Numbered from the stretch's first letter, positions 49,067 through 57,532 are shown. The stretch is 64,000 nucleotides of DNA from Thalassobium sp. R2A62 (GCF_000161835.1 NZ_GG697169.2:3042575-3106574); one strand, 5' to 3'. Numbers and translations are program-made. Notes: generated by a model not told the origin, from the sequence alone.

Positions 49067-49258
49067 ATGAGGGCCCATTTCAAGGACATCGGTTTTTCAA
49101 AAAATCCTGATCTCGCTCCAAGTCATCGTTCGATGGCAACGGGGGAGGTGCGCCTGAAGCCGATTTCGCCGTCCATAAGGGACGTTTCGCGAACAAGCGG
49201 ATGGCTGCCTGACGAGATCTTTCTTCTCAAGAATTTGGGGCGCGACCCCACTCAATAG
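49067..49258 (+). CDS. Small ORF just upstream of tnsA
   Basis: 63 codons, ATG preceded by AAGGATTAGG, stop 12 bp before the tnsA start. The basic sequence (GFSKNPDLAPSHRSMATGEVRLKPISPSIRDVSR) shows no recognised motif. It may be a small element protein or merely a leader. Confidence 0.4.
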   Translation: MRAHFKDIGFSKNPDLAPSHRSMATGEVRLKPISPSIRDVSRTSGWLPDEIFLLKNLGRDPTQ

Positions 49259-49270
49259 AAAGACAGAAAT

Positions 49271-49948
49271 ATGTCCTATCCTTTCCACTCCGGCGGTACC
49301 CGCCTTCCTGAAGCAAGCCGTGGTGATCGTGACACCCAAGTTGGGTCAAAACGACATTTTACTGGTGGCGCCGTGATCGGTGGTGATCATGGTGTTCGCC
49401 TCGGTCTTGAAAGCCATCTCGAGAAAAATGCGGCTTTGCTACTGCTGGCAAGTTCCTCAACGCTTGACCTCACCGGGCAGGTTTCGTTCGTTTGGTATGA
49501 TGAGCACGGTGAGTACCATACACATTACATCGACCTTGTGGCGACGCAGATTGATGGAGATGTTGTCGGCTATGCTGTCCGTCCAATGGGACGAGTAAGC
49601 ACTGAGTATATCGCGAAACTCGCTCGTATCAAAGAGCAGGCTATCCACCAGTGTTTCTTGGATGATTTCGTACTGTTCACGGAACAAGACGTCTGTCCGG
49701 TAGAGCTGTTTAACGCTGAACTGATTCATGCCGTGCGCCGCCCGGATTGCTTTGCTGATCCCGTCATGCAGGATGTCGTTGGATCCTCTGTCGGCGTGAC
49801 GACGATTGGTGACTTGGTTGATCAGTCAAGCCTTGATGGAATGGGCTTTCGGGCTGCAGTTCGTCTGATCAAATCTGGTCACCTAAAGATGGTTCGGCAT
49901 GAACGTATCAAGCGTTCAACAGAGGTTTTCAGGGCCCGCGTGATCTGA
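49271..49948 (+). CDS. tnsA: TnsA-like transposon endonuclease, possibly degenerate
   Basis: A 225-residue protein at the TnsA place in the module. Residues 44-108 fit the TnsA nuclease: E47 in LGLESHLEKN, D88 in HTHYIDLV, then GYAVRPMGR where the family has a (Q/E)xK motif; the lysine position is Arg104. TnsA cuts the 5' strand at element ends so that the element leaves by cut-and-paste. The C-terminal half (about 110-225) is variable. The weak ribosome site (AGAAAGAC) is the only one seen. The name rests on position and these residues. Confidence 0.6.
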   Translation: MSYPFHSGGTRLPEASRGDRDTQVGSKRHFTGGAVIGGDHGVRLGLESHLEKNAALLLLASSSTLDLTGQVSFVWYDEHGEYHTHYIDLVATQIDGDVVGYAVRPMGRVSTEYIAKLARIKEQAIHQCFLDDFVLFTEQDVCPVELFNAELIHAVRRPDCFADPVMQDVVGSSVGVTTIGDLVDQSSLDGMGFRAAVRLIKSGHLKMVRHERIKRSTEVFRARVI

Positions 49949-50016
49949 TTGCTTTCTTCGAGATCGGCTTATGACAACTGATCAAGGTCGATCTCATTTC
50001 TCAATCTCTAAAATCA

Positions 50017-50037
50017 CTCAGGCGGCCATCGCCTGAG
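50017..50037 (+). repeat. Intercistronic hairpin after tnsA
   Basis: CTCAGGCG (50017-50024) and CGCCTGAG (50030-50037) form a perfect 8-bp stem with loop GCCAT. No T-tract follows, so it is more likely an mRNA processing or translation element than a terminator. Confidence 0.5.
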
Positions 50038-50070
50038 GTGTCTCCAGCCATGTGAATGAAGGTAAGTCTT

Positions 50071-50313
50071 ATGCCACGCATCAAACTCGAGTTTTTTATG
50101 AACTCAGACAGAACTATCGCCGGTTATTGGCTGGCTCCAATCAGTGAAATCAAAGGAAATGCCAAGAAGTTTGCCCGCGTCGAAGTCGATGATTGGGTCT
50201 TAGATTTGAAGGCATCTCAGTCGGTAAATTCCTATTTCAAGAAACCACTAAAATTACCACAGCGCCTTTCACGGCGTCCATATTCCGCGGCGCTAAGCCG
50301 TCCAACTTCCTGA
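50071..50313 (+). CDS. Small ORF between tnsA and tnsB
   Basis: 80 residues from ATG 50071 (AAGG 8 bp upstream; another ATG at 50056). The first 50 residues (MPRIKLEFFMNSDRTIAGYW, KKFARVEVDDWVLDLKA) look like a folded domain; the Arg/Ser/Pro-rich tail may result from a frameshift. The tnsB start lies 12 bp beyond. No family recognised. Confidence 0.5.
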   Translation: MPRIKLEFFMNSDRTIAGYWLAPISEIKGNAKKFARVEVDDWVLDLKASQSVNSYFKKPLKLPQRLSRRPYSAALSRPTS

Positions 50314-50325
50314 AAGGAAACTCTT

Positions 50326-52536
50326 ATGGATCTCTCAAACCCTACACAATTCTCTCAGAACGCCCGCCTGGCTATCTCCAAATTTGATCGCGTTACGATC
50401 GAGGGTGTTGGTTACCGCTTTCATCAAGAAACTGAAGTTGGCTTTGTCTTCCTCCGCGATGATGAAACCCAGTTGGCACATCAGTTCAGCCATGAGGACA
50501 TGCAGCGTTTGACCAATGCGCATCGTGTCCGTGTGGAACGTGGCTATTTTGACCCCGAGTTTGCGGCGAAACGTCAGTTGCATGCAAGTACCGCCTACGG
50601 TGGCCTATCGGCTGGCGTAAAAACGCGCTTGAGCAAGAGAGAGGCATACACTCAGGCCGCATATGAAATGCGTAATGAAGGCCTGATGAGTTTTACAGAT
50701 GTGTCTATTAAAGCGAACGTTGACCGGCTTATGGGGCGGGCTATGGGATTGGTAGATAACCTAAATCCAAGCGGGAATGCAAAGCTTCCGAAGACAGAAG
50801 ATTTCAGCAAGCCACCAGCCGCTCGGACACTGCGCCGTTGGCTTGCCGCAGTGAATGAATTTGGTCGTAGCGGTTTGGTTGATCGGATTGATAGCCGGGG
50901 TAATCGGGCAAGTAATTTAGGGCCAGAGGCGTCGGGTCTGATGATGAAGGAGGTGCGTAAATACCTTTCGCTCGAAAGGCCGTCGATCGAGCAGGTTCAT
51001 GAAGAGGTTGTATTGGGTTTCGAGAAACGCAATGAAGAGCGAAAAGTAAAGAGCCTGCACCCTCTGACCGTTCCGAGCCGTGAAACTGTCCGCCGAGCGA
51101 TCCGAGCTCTTGATCCTTACCAGGTTGAATTGGCACGCAATGGTGAGGCCGCTGCGCGCAAAAAATTCCGGCCGGTCATGACTGGCATTTCGGTGACGCG
51201 TCCACTGGAGCGGGTGGAAATCGACGAATGGACCGTGGACGTCATCACTTTCATGCAAAGCACCGGCATGTACGCATTGATGTCAGACGAAGATAAGAAG
51301 TCGTTGGGGCTCTACGTTGAAGACGAACAAGACTTGGATGATCGCAAATTGCGCAAGAAATTTGGGCGCTGGACCCTGACAGCTGCGATCTGTTGCGCGA
51401 CACGTTGCATTGTCGGGATGGTCTTGAGCCGCAATCCTGGAAGTGAGGCGGCAGTTCAACTGTTGGAGATGATCACGACCAACAAGGGTGCGTGGAGCGA
51501 TGCCGTCGGGGCGCTGACTTCTTGGGATATGCACGGCACCCCAGAATTGATTGTTTTCGACGGTGGGCCCGCCTTTAAATCGCAACGATTTCGTATGGCC
51601 GTCAATGATCTTGGGGTCATTTGGGAAATGGCTATGAATGGCGTCCCTGAAAACCGTGGTACAATCGAGCGTGTATTTAGAACTTTTGCCACTGACTTTG
51701 CGCCACGACTGTCGGGCCATACTTTCAATAGCATCGTGGAAAAAGGTGATGCTGACCCCGAGGCGCGCGCTGCCCTAACCTTGGATGATTTCACCTTCGC
51801 ACTGATCCGCTGGGTGACGGACATCTACCACAACACGCCGCACGGCGGGTTGAACGGTGAGACGCCAGTAAAGGCATGGCGTCGTCTATCGCAGGAATAT
51901 GGCGTGCCGTCTTCTCCAGATATGGAAATGATGCGTCTGTGTTTTGGTCAAGAACGGGAGTACGTTCTCGAAAAGACTGGGATCACAATCTTGGGTGTAC
52001 GGTACCAGTCAGAAGCGCTCCACCAGCATATGCTCCGGAAAAAACCGCATAAGGTTGATGTGCGCTGGCACCCTAAAGACATCGGCGCGATCTCGGTGCG
52101 GATCGGGAAGGCATGGTTTGAGATTCCTGCTTTGGATAGCACTCTGGACGGTGTCGCAGCGCAAACGTGGTTGACTGCAGTGCGTCATACAAAGTCGGCG
52201 AACCCAAAGGCGAACCGTATGGACAGCTTAGCTGTGCGGGAGGCGATCAAGGCGATTTCTGAACGCAATGAGCAGGCCAAGTTGGCATCCAGCCTGAATC
52301 TTCAGGATTGGTCCGAAGAGCGTATGGCACTGGCGGAGAAAAATCTGCTGGCCGGCATCGAGTTCTTTGAGCGCAAAGAGCCTACACAACTGAAGGGCAC
52401 ATTGGGGAGCGAGATTCCGACTGTCGAGGAACTGACAGGTGCGCCTATGCAAGCTCGCCCCACCAAGAAGGGCAAATCTTTTGCGTCGTCTGATCTGCCC
52501 AAGAAACCATCCAACTTTACAGTCGAGGAGGACTAA
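50326..52536 (+). CDS. tnsB: TnsB-like DDE transposase
   Basis: A 736-residue Mu/Tn7-type integrase. The catalytic triad is D300 in VEIDEWTVDV, D412 in VFDGGPAF and E448 in NRGTIERVF; the second gap of 35 residues is the classic DDE spacing. The N-terminal part holds DNA-binding helices (RETVRRAIRALDPYQ) and the C-terminus a Mu-type beta-barrel (VRYQSEALHQHMLRKKPHKVDVRWHPKDIGAISV). AAAGGAAA stands before the ATG. It binds the end repeats and joins 3' ends to target. The reading frame is intact. Confidence 0.95.
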   Translation: MDLSNPTQFSQNARLAISKFDRVTIEGVGYRFHQETEVGFVFLRDDETQLAHQFSHEDMQRLTNAHRVRVERGYFDPEFAAKRQLHASTAYGGLSAGVKTRLSKREAYTQAAYEMRNEGLMSFTDVSIKANVDRLMGRAMGLVDNLNPSGNAKLPKTEDFSKPPAARTLRRWLAAVNEFGRSGLVDRIDSRGNRASNLGPEASGLMMKEVRKYLSLERPSIEQVHEEVVLGFEKRNEERKVKSLHPLTVPSRETVRRAIRALDPYQVELARNGEAAARKKFRPVMTGISVTRPLERVEIDEWTVDVITFMQSTGMYALMSDEDKKSLGLYVEDEQDLDDRKLRKKFGRWTLTAAICCATRCIVGMVLSRNPGSEAAVQLLEMITTNKGAWSDAVGALTSWDMHGTPELIVFDGGPAFKSQRFRMAVNDLGVIWEMAMNGVPENRGTIERVFRTFATDFAPRLSGHTFNSIVEKGDADPEARAALTLDDFTFALIRWVTDIYHNTPHGGLNGETPVKAWRRLSQEYGVPSSPDMEMMRLCFGQEREYVLEKTGITILGVRYQSEALHQHMLRKKPHKVDVRWHPKDIGAISVRIGKAWFEIPALDSTLDGVAAQTWLTAVRHTKSANPKANRMDSLAVREAIKAISERNEQAKLASSLNLQDWSEERMALAEKNLLAGIEFFERKEPTQLKGTLGSEIPTVEELTGAPMQARPTKKGKSFASSDLPKKPSNFTVEED

Positions 52537-52538
52537 TC

Positions 52539-53501
52539 ATGAAGGATTTCGTATCAAAAGAGGCGGCGTTGGACGCAGTGCGAGACCTTCACATTGGACT
52601 TGATTTGGATGGCGAGGCAGCAATGCATGTCAAGCGGCTTCTGGGGCGGGATGAGGAGGGGAGATTACTTCCCCAAGCGCGCCGGTTAACGCGGACCGGT
52701 GAGACCCGCGGGATGATGTTGGTCGGTGCGCCCGGTAGTGGCAAATCCCACCTCATGGATCGCACATTGAGCAAGATGGGCGAGGTGCTCGAGCGCTCTG
52801 TCGACACGCGCCCGGTGATTGCTTGTCCAGTTCCGAGTCCTGCTACTTTCAAGAGTATGGTGTTGGCCCTGCTGGAAGAGTCGGGATTTGAGGGCGCGAA
52901 CCCTCGTCAGGAAGCCTGGTCCCTTTGGCAGATGTTCCGACACAGGATCGGCATGTTGGAGACCGCGTTGGTTTGGATTGATGAGGCGCAGGATCTCTTT
53001 TGCGCTGACCGGAGGCTTATCCTGCGCGCCTTGAAGTCGCTCATGCAAGGCGACAATGCTGTCGCTGTCGTTTTGTCTGGCACTGAAGAATTGGCTGAAG
53101 TTATCCGTTCTGATGCCCAGGTGAAGCGCCGCTTTACGGCGATGGGTCTACCGGAGATGGTCGAAACCGTTCATGGCGACATGTATCGTGCTGTTTTAGC
53201 TGACTATTGCGGCCGAGTCGGGTTGGAGCCACCTGTTGAGTCAGACTTGATCGGTCGTATTTTCCATGGCGCGCGATATCGCTTTGGACGGGCTATCGAA
53301 CTGTTGTTGTTGGCTATGGAATTCGCGATTGAGCAGGATGATGAATATCTGACCATCGATCACTTCGCGTCGGCTTATGCGATGAACGAGGCCTGTCCAG
53401 CGTCGGAAAATGTCTTCTATGCAGACAACTATCATGTCTTGGATCCCGATGCTGGTGATGACGCGCCAATGCCGCGATCGCGCCGGAAACGGAAAGGATG
53501 A
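52539..53501 (+). CDS. tnsC: TnsC-like AAA+ regulator
   Basis: A 320-residue TniB/TnsC ATPase that bridges target selector and transposase. Walker A GAPGSGKS is at 63-70, Walker B VWIDEAQD at 145-152, followed by VVLSGTEELAEVI for sensor 1. GAGGAGGACT directly precedes the ATG, 2 bp after tnsB, and the stop overlaps the tniQ start as ATGA. Confidence 0.94.
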   Translation: MKDFVSKEAALDAVRDLHIGLDLDGEAAMHVKRLLGRDEEGRLLPQARRLTRTGETRGMMLVGAPGSGKSHLMDRTLSKMGEVLERSVDTRPVIACPVPSPATFKSMVLALLEESGFEGANPRQEAWSLWQMFRHRIGMLETALVWIDEAQDLFCADRRLILRALKSLMQGDNAVAVVLSGTEELAEVIRSDAQVKRRFTAMGLPEMVETVHGDMYRAVLADYCGRVGLEPPVESDLIGRIFHGARYRFGRAIELLLLAMEFAIEQDDEYLTIDHFASAYAMNEACPASENVFYADNYHVLDPDAGDDAPMPRSRRKRKG

Positions 53502-55057
53502 ACGCTATGGCAGCTCTATTCCCAGATCTTCCGTTTCAGCATGACGAAACGCCCATGTCATGGGCAGCACGACTAGCGGCCTTCCATACGGGAGGCCGCG
53601 TTCTGCCGTTTCTAAATGCTATGAGTATCCCAGCTGCAGATCTTGCAACGGGCAAACCTGAGGCTGTTGAGCGATTGTGCCAGATCACCGGTTAGGACCC
53701 GGAACCTGTCTTGGTAAACACGATTATGGCTATGGGCGAGCGCCGTTACAGTCTTCGCGGGTGCGAGTTTTCTGCGGAGTTCACTACTGGTATTGTGACG
53801 CGGTTTTGCCCGTTTTGCCTCGCAGAAGATCGCGATGGGCAGGCTTGGCCAAACGCAGCTATGCGGCATCGTTTACTCTGGCGTCTTTCGCCCGTGCGGA
53901 CTTGTCGAAAGCACAATATCCCTTTGATCAATGTACGCATGGGCAAGTGGACCGACATGCTTCACGAGGTTCAAGCGATGAATGATGCTGTGACAGCTGG
54001 TTGCGTTTCGGCACAGAAGCTTCCTTCGCGGATTCCATCGCCGCTTCAAGAGTACGCCGAAGGACGTCTGGAGGGTCAGGCGGGACCTGCCTGGCTAGAC
54101 GGGCAAGGTATTGATCAAGCCTGCCGCGCCGTGCACATACTTGGTGGCCTGATGACATATGGTTCAGCGCAAAGGGCAGCTGAAATGACGGAAGATATGT
54201 GGGACGAAGCGGGCCGCACTGGTTGGCCTGTTGTGCGCGATGGAGAAGATGCAATCCGTGAAATTATCAGCACACAGCTCCTGAGTGCGATCAAAAAGAA
54301 CGGGCACCCGAGTCCAAGGAACGCATTCGGCATGCTCTATGGCTGGTTATTCGCCAGTAAGCTGTCAAAAGATCCAGGACCCATTCGTGACATCGTGCGC
54401 GACGTCATCGTCGACAATGTGCCATTGGTGCCGGGGCAGATGCTCTTGGGCAAGCAGATCACCACACCGCGCTTTGCCAGCATCACGTCTATTGCGAAGG
54501 CTGAGCACCTTCATTCAAAGACGTTGACGAAAATTCTGGAGCTGGCTGGCGTTATTAATGAAACGGAGCCGTTGAAAGGCGCTCCCAATGTTGTCGCCGA
54601 TTACGCTAAAGCGAAACCTCTTATTGAACGTGCGAAACACGCAACACCTGTCACCCGGGTCCCAGACATGTTGTCCGCATCTCGGCCGTTGGTTGCTGCT
54701 TTGATTGAGCTGGGCCAGTTGCGCAGAATACAGGATCACGACGAACTCAAAAGTAAGGTTGGAAAAGCGATCGATGGGAGGTCGATCGATGAGGTTTTGA
54801 AGTTCATCGAAGGGCGATTTGAGGTCTTGGATGTCATACCTGTAGGGCATGTGCATTTGGCGAAGGCGGCCGAGAAAACTAGAGTTACCTTGCTGGCAAT
54901 CCTAGAGCTTTTGTTCGGTCAGCACTTGAAGAATGTGTATCGATTAAAGGATCATCATGGGTTTGAGGCAGTAATGGTTTCGCCGACCGAGATCATGAAA
55001 TGTATCGAAGATCCTCCCGACAATGCCTCGGATGAGATTCGATTTTGGATGGGCTGA
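53498..55057 (+). pseudogene. tniQ: TniQ/TnsD-like target selector interrupted by one amber codon
   Basis: Codons 1-65 (LPFQHDETPMSWAARLAAFH) and codons 67-519 lie in the same frame, separated by a single TAG at 53693-53695 in the setting CQITG-TAG-DPEPVLVNT. The second part shows the TniQ zinc finger: CPFC, then WRLSPVRTCRKHNIPLI. Full length would be about 519 residues, near TnsD of Tn7 (508) and much longer than short TniQ, which fits a DNA-binding selector of a fixed site such as the nrdJ 3' end. Restart at TTG 53711 or ATG 53726 is possible, but no ribosome site is seen. The stop could be a true mutation, programmed, or a sequencing error. Confidence 0.85.
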
Positions 55058-55095
55058 CTGCTATTTTGCTTGTTTATCCACATCTAATTTTCACA

Positions 55096-55122
55096 ATGCT
55101 GCCTTCGGGTGGCATTTTTTTT
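55096..55122 (+). terminator. Terminator of the transposition module at the right end
   Basis: ATGCTGCC (55096-55103) pairs with GGTGGCAT (55108-55115), two G-U pairs included, around a TTCG tetraloop, then a run of T. It lies 40 bp after the tniQ stop and just inside the end repeats. Confidence 0.85.
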
Positions 55123-55133
55123 GAAATTTTCGA

Positions 55134-55243
55134 TGGTCATTTGATATGTGTAAATGGTCATTTTGGCCGCCGGTGGATGAAATTTTCTCAATGAAATCAA
55201 TGGGCCCGTATTGCGGAATGGCCAAGTTATGGTGTGTCGGACG
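55134..55243. repeat. Right end of the Tn7-like element
   Basis: Inner site TGGTCATTTGATATGTG-TAAA-TGGTCA at 55134-55160; outer site AATGGCCAAGTTATG at 55217-55231, the complement of CATAACTTGGCCATT. Both are inverted copies of the left-end sites. Confidence 0.75.
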
Positions 55244-55325
55244 ACTGCGAATATCGCCGACTAGCCTTGGTTAATGTGCTCGCCCTATGAGGGGGGCGCC
55301 GGGGGGGCATAGATTGGGGAATATA

Positions 55326-56246
55326 ATGCGCGCATTCGCGTTCACCACATTGGCCGCCCTCGGCCTCGTGACAGGATTTCAAGCAACGCCAGCGATGGCA
55401 CAGGACCGCGATGTTCTGGGCTACGGGCGTTTGTTCACAAACGACTATTTCGGTGACAACAAAGACCGCTGGCGCACAGGATCATATGTCCTGAGCCAAG
55501 TGCGAGGTTACGAATGGAATGGCGCTCGGCCAGACACATTTGGCGCTATCATTGAATACCGCTTCCGCAGCGAGATCATCGCGCCGTCCAGGCTGAGCCA
55601 ACGTGCGCCGGATGACCGTCAATACGCGGGCATGTTCTCGTTCGGCATCCACACCCATTTCGAAGAGTTTGGCGCAGAGTTCTCAATCGGTGTTGATCTG
55701 GTCGCAGTTGGTCCTCAAACTGGCTTGGGCGGCTTTCAAGAAAGCGTACACCGCTTGATCGGCGCAAAGATCCCTGAGGTTCTGGACGATCAAATCGAAG
55801 ACGGTTTTCATTTGAGCGGCACAATCGAAGTCGCCAAGAGCTATACGTTTGGCCCCGCAATGGTGCGTCCATTTATCGAAGTTTCTGCCGGTGTTGAAGA
55901 CATCGCGCGCATCGGTTTTGACGCATTTTTTGGCCCCGTCGGGCGTGATGATTTGCTGCTGCGAGACGTCACAACTGGCCAGTTGTACCGCGGGACAGAC
56001 AATAGCGTGACAGGCTTCTCTTTTGTGGTTGGCGCTGACTACGTGGCGGTCGGCGATAGCGTCTTTTTGCCAAATGACACAGGTCCTGCGGCAAAAGAGC
56101 AACGCAGCCGTGGACGGGCGGGCCTACATTGGCAAATGGCCGAAGATACGTCTTTTTTCTATGGTGTGACCTACCTTTCAGAAGAGTTTGAAGGCCAAAG
56201 CGAAGGCCAGTTTCTGGGCTCGCTCAAGCTGAATTTCAACTTTTGA
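55326..56246 (+). CDS. LpxR-like outer-membrane lipid A deacylase family protein (DUF2219)
   Basis: A 306-residue exported protein. The signal peptide MRAFAFTTLAALGLVTGFQATPAMAQ is followed by VLGYGRLFTNDYFGDNKDRWRTGSY, the conserved N-terminal block of the LpxR/DUF2219 family, with Asn and Asp in NDYFGDNKD. Alternating hydrophobic strands and the C-terminal Phe (LKLNFNF) fit a beta barrel. LpxR removes 3'-acyloxyacyl chains of lipid A; whether this member does so is not shown. ATG 55326 is used because the signal peptide starts there. It is the first host gene past the transposon. Confidence 0.8.
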   Translation: MRAFAFTTLAALGLVTGFQATPAMAQDRDVLGYGRLFTNDYFGDNKDRWRTGSYVLSQVRGYEWNGARPDTFGAIIEYRFRSEIIAPSRLSQRAPDDRQYAGMFSFGIHTHFEEFGAEFSIGVDLVAVGPQTGLGGFQESVHRLIGAKIPEVLDDQIEDGFHLSGTIEVAKSYTFGPAMVRPFIEVSAGVEDIARIGFDAFFGPVGRDDLLLRDVTTGQLYRGTDNSVTGFSFVVGADYVAVGDSVFLPNDTGPAAKEQRSRGRAGLHWQMAEDTSFFYGVTYLSEEFEGQSEGQFLGSLKLNFNF

Positions 56247-56352
56247 TCAGAAGGCTATCGTAGGGTCTTGATCGGCGCGAATAAGCTCGGTTAAACACAA
56301 CCAATAATAAATCCGCGCAAAGACGTGGGAACAAAGAGGCAGGCAAGCAGTA

Positions 56353-57432
56353 ATGGAAACGGGCTTTGAGGGCGCGTTTGTCATTTCCTGGTCGCAGACG
56401 GAGTTGGACGGCCTTTGGGCTGCACCAATATCATCCTTACGGACGGGCGCGGTATGGCGTTGGACCGGAGAGGCCGTGCGCGTGGATGGTCCACGCGAGG
56501 TGCTCAAACTGAGCTCCGCGATTGGAGAGGCAGACTTACGCAGACGCGCCGCGCGCACCTTGAAACGGCTGATTGGGGCCGTAGACGGATGTGACGTAGA
56601 CGCATTGATCGAAAAGGCTGAGGCGGATCCAGATTCCGCCCTGTTTTTTGACGCTAGTTTTACAGTAACGGACGGCCGAGGCACATGGACCGTGACGCTG
56701 ATTGAACGCCCTACGGGCGGACGACCATTGTTGATGTTCCACGACGCAATTCCGCCGCGAGAGGCCGAACTGTGGGTCGTGAACCAAGCGATCGACATGA
56801 CCGCATGGCAAAATGAAGTCGCCAACGCAGGTGGCGTCATCTGCTTTACTCCAGGCACTATGATTCAGTGCGAGGACGGCCCGCGTCTTGTCGACGAAAT
56901 CGACGAAGGGGTCAAAATCCAGACCAAAGACAACGGGTGCCAAGAGGTGCTGTGGATGGGTCGCCGCCGGATCACCGGTGCGCGCCTTCATGCGATGCCC
57001 CGTTTTGCACCGGTTCGTTTGGTCCAAACTGCGTTGGGCGATGACATCCCTGACCAAGGTTTGCTGGTGTCGCCAGATCACCGCATCATCGTGCGGGGGC
57101 CCAAAGCGCGGTCTTTGTTCAATGCAGACGAGGTGCTGGTCGCGGCAAGCGATCTTGTGAACGAAGAAACGGTGTTCATTGATCATTCCGTCCGCGAAGT
57201 GACCTATATCCACATGCTGCTCGAAGAGCATCAGGTTGTGTTCGCCAACGGCGTAGAAACCGAGAGCTTTCACCCAGCAAGTGGATCACTCAGCACGATC
57301 ACGCCGCAAGAGCGTGAACGTCTTGTCGCGCAAATGCCCCAAGTGGTGGAAGATGCGACGTCATATGGCACCTATGCGCGCCGGTCGTTGTCAGCGTCCG
57401 AGGCGGCAATCTTGCGTCACGACGTCGCCTGA
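56353..57432 (+). CDS. Hint-domain (hedgehog/intein-like) protein
   Basis: A 359-residue protein. Residues 1-160 form a variable N-terminal domain that includes WTVTLIERPTGGRPLLMFHD. The Hint domain begins at Cys164 in CFTPGTMI and includes VDEIDEGVKIQTKDNG and VSPDHRIIVRG with His243. No C-terminal splice junction of an intein follows, so at most N-terminal self-cleavage is expected. Such proteins are common in roseobacters and their role is unknown. GAGGCAGG precedes the ATG; a terminator follows. Confidence 0.85.
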   Translation: METGFEGAFVISWSQTELDGLWAAPISSLRTGAVWRWTGEAVRVDGPREVLKLSSAIGEADLRRRAARTLKRLIGAVDGCDVDALIEKAEADPDSALFFDASFTVTDGRGTWTVTLIERPTGGRPLLMFHDAIPPREAELWVVNQAIDMTAWQNEVANAGGVICFTPGTMIQCEDGPRLVDEIDEGVKIQTKDNGCQEVLWMGRRRITGARLHAMPRFAPVRLVQTALGDDIPDQGLLVSPDHRIIVRGPKARSLFNADEVLVAASDLVNEETVFIDHSVREVTYIHMLLEEHQVVFANGVETESFHPASGSLSTITPQERERLVAQMPQVVEDATSYGTYARRSLSASEAAILRHDVA

Positions 57433-57469
57433 TCCGATTGCGCGCCTTTCGGCGCATTCTGTTATTAGT

Positions 57470-57496
57470 CCGCCCCTCATCGGGCGGGCTTTTTTT
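57470..57496 (+). terminator. Rho-independent terminator after the Hint gene
   Basis: CCGCCC (57470-57475) and GGGCGG (57482-57487) form a stem with loop CTCATC, followed by a seven-T run. Confidence 0.88.
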
Positions 57497-57532
57497 CATG
57501 ACAAAACGTGGGTTTGAATCGGCTGTTAGCTG

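Larger units (their letters stand above)
35598..55243. mobile_element. Tn7-like transposon carrying a defence island, inserted behind nrdJ
   Basis: Ends share CATAACTTGGCCATT in inverted orientation (35610-35624 and 55217-55231), each 12 bp in from the proposed tip, plus an inner inverted repeat of 27-28 bp. CGACTGC lies at both outer edges (35591-35597 and 55242-55248), giving a candidate 5-bp target duplication ACTGC. Transposition genes tnsA-like, tnsB, tnsC and tniQ/tnsD sit at the right. Cargo is a Lon-like ATPase, a PHP/ABC-ATPase pair, a membrane nuclease candidate and type I restriction-modification. Precise tips are uncertain because the outer 12 bp differ between ends and the right tip lacks the usual TG/CA dinucleotide. 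Confidence 0.8.

Noticed and set aside
55235-55255. Tn402/Tn5053-like terminal repeat (GACGACTGC resemblance)
   Set aside because: Only nine bases match, and the symmetrical ends defined by CATAACTTGGCCATT explain the boundary better; treated as coincidence.
55598-55900. Second transposon end inside the lpxR-like gene
   Set aside because: No copy of the end core CATAACTTGGCCATT beyond 55231; the gene is intact.
56247-56858. Minus-strand frame of 203 codons
   Set aside because: Antisense to the Hint-domain gene, low complexity and no ribosome site.
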